NCBI GenBank assembly: GCA_937880065.1
Contig: CALFMA010000386.1
Coordinates: 1 to 6,379 of the forward strand
Reading direction: 5' to 3'
Origin: an uncultured Ruminococcus sp.
GTDB lineage: Bacteria; Bacillota_A; Clostridia; Oscillospirales; Ruminococcaceae
DNA length: 6,379 bases
In this document: positions 5,373 through 6,379 of the stretch, piece by piece
Layout of the letters: each line of letters starts with the position of its first letter
Position numbering within the stretch: the stretch's first letter is position 1
Notes under the pieces: generated by a model
Databases searched by the model: none
What the model was told of the DNA's origin: nothing
What the model saw: only the letters and a program-made list of their open reading frames with translations
Program-made: the position numbers and the translations under genes

Positions 5373-6379
5373 TTAGTATATGAAGTCAAACTCAAAGCCT
5401 TCAAGATTTACGGTATCGCCGTCCTGAATGCCCATTTCTTCAAGCTTTGCAATAATTCCGCAATTTATGAGAACACGCTGGAAGTACTGGAGTGATGAGT
5501 AATCCTCGGGGTCAACAGTACGCATAATTGGCTGCATCCAAGGTGCTTCAACGTAGTAAACGCCGTCCTCCTCGGTAATTTCAAACTTCTTGCCAACGCC
5601 AAGCATATCGTCAAGTTCTTCCTGCGGAATAGGCTCTGCTTCGTATTCCTTTATAGGCGGCAGAGTTTCGAGTACCTCGGCAATTTTCATAACAAGCTCG
5701 TGAGTACCCTGTGTTGTAGCCGCTGAAATGCAGAAGAAATCCATTCCCTGTTCTTCAATAAAGCTGCGGAATTCCTCAATCTGCTCCTCAGTTGCCATAT
5801 CAGATTTATTAGCGGCAACGATTTGCGGACGGGTTGCAAGTTCCTCATCGAACTTTGCAAGCTCCTGATTGATTATGCGGAAATCATCCTTTGGGTCACG
5901 TCCCTCAATGCCCGAAACGTCCACAACATGGACAATCAGACGGCATCTTTCAACGTGGCGGAGGAACTCATGGCCAAGACCTACTCCGTCACCTGCACCC
6001 TCGATAAGTCCGGGAATGTCGGCGGCAACGAAGCCGCGTCCGCCTCCGGGGGTCTTTACGACTCCGAGGTTGGGGGAGAGCGTCGTGAAATGATAGTCAG
6101 CGATCTTGGGCTTAGCCGCGCTGATCTTCGAGAGAAGAGAGGATTTTCCTACGCTCGGGTATCCGATAAGTCCGACGTCCGCGAGCATCTTGAGCTCGAG
6201 GACAACGTCGCGCTCGTCGCCGCGCGTTCCGCCCTTGGCAAACATAGGCACCTGACGGGTGGGGGTTGCGAAATGTCGGTTGCCCCAGCCGCCGCGTCCG
6301 CCTTTGCAGAGAGTGAAGTCCGCACCGTCGTCTTCGGACATGTCGTGGATGATCTTTCCGGTCTCGGCGTCGCGCAGAA
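5373..6379 (-). CDS. obgE: Obg/CgtA GTPase, 5' end outside window
   Basis: The frame is open to the window edge; 334 residues are visible. An internal Met at 6339-6341 is not the start, because the 12 codons before it (RDAETGKIIHD) continue the Gly-rich N-terminal Obg domain. Counting from that Met, the order is: end of the Obg domain (KGGRGGWGNRHFATPTRQVP, 13-32); the GTPase domain with G1 GYPSVGKSS (60-68), switch Thr in HFTTLSPNLGV (84-94), G3 DIPGLIEGAG (108-117), G4 NKSD (178-181) and G5 SAA (206-208); and a complete C-terminal OCT domain (about 251-322) ending EGFEFDFIY. Obg binds the 50S subunit, helps its assembly, and links it to guanine-nucleotide status. About 100 N-terminal residues are missing. 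The part beyond about 6000 has much higher GC than the rest, although frame and motifs are intact. Confidence 0.97.
   Translation of the reverse strand, partial: LRDAETGKIIHDMSEDDGADFTLCKGGRGGWGNRHFATPTRQVPMFAKGGTRGDERDVVLELKMLADVGLIGYPSVGKSSLLSKISAAKPKIADYHFTTLSPNLGVVKTPGGGRGFVAADIPGLIEGAGDGVGLGHEFLRHVERCRLIVHVVDVSGIEGRDPKDDFRIINQELAKFDEELATRPQIVAANKSDMATEEQIEEFRSFIEEQGMDFFCISAATTQGTHELVMKIAEVLETLPPIKEYEAEPIPQEELDDMLGVGKKFEITEEDGVYYVEAPWMQPIMRTVDPEDYSSLQYFQRVLINCGIIAKLEEMGIQDGDTVNLEGFEFDFIY
6000..6379. other. high-GC segment within obg (composition break)
   Basis: A hand count gives 232 G/C of 379 bases (61%) for 6001-6379, against 251 of 540 (46%) for 5401-5940. Third codon positions change from about 73% G/C (92 of 126 codons) to under half (37 of the next 81 codons). 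Every Asp codon in the high-GC part is GAC, while GAT is common after it. The switch lies close to the EGAGDGVG codons, within 60 bases. Confidence 0.75.

Noticed and set aside
6339..6341. ATG taken as the start of Obg
   Set aside because: The frame stays open upstream and encodes conserved Obg-domain residues; the gene is cut by the window edge, not started here.

Overview
The window most likely comes from a member of the Clostridia (Bacillota), probably a gut Oscillospiraceae/Ruminococcus-like organism. The evidence is a Mini-ribonuclease III gene (typical of Bacillota), AGGAG-type ribosome binding sites, moderate GC with many A/T-ending codons in most genes, and an SGNH hydrolase behind an MBOAT acyltransferase, a familiar arrangement in this group. 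The assignment is made by eye, without a database search.

Layout. Positions 1-1504 (+ strand) hold the 3' end of an MBOAT O-acyltransferase gene and a complete gene for a membrane-anchored extracytoplasmic SGNH/GDSL hydrolase. Together they look like a module that moves acyl (probably acetyl) groups across the membrane onto a surface glycan. A strong, apparently bidirectional terminator (1511-1550) closes the pair. The gene-free stretch 1505-1677 also carries five tandem 7-bp repeats and a hairpin that overlaps the end of the convergent gene.

Positions 1678-6379 are all on the - strand. In transcription order they are obg (5' end outside the window), mrnC, yebC, two GNAT acetyltransferases, mntP and a membrane-anchored metallophosphoesterase. 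The first three form a ribosome assembly/translation block: the Obg GTPase, 23S rRNA maturation by Mini-III, and the YebC/TACO1 factor. A hairpin of terminator type separates yebC from the last four genes. Those four are packed very tightly (2-nt gaps, then a 1-nt TAATG overlap) and probably form one translation-coupled unit joining manganese export to a metal-dependent phosphoesterase and two acetyltransferases.

The most notable anomaly is inside obg. The portion from about 6000 to 6379 is near 61% GC with about three quarters G/C at third codon positions, whereas the rest of the gene is near 46% GC with under half. The change falls at a highly conserved stretch after the G3 motif and the reading frame stays intact. 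It suggests either a recombinant (mosaic) gene or a chimeric assembly join. Apart from this and the small RNA-level structures, the window is mostly ordinary housekeeping and accessory sequence; no CRISPR array, mobile element, tRNA or rRNA gene was seen.
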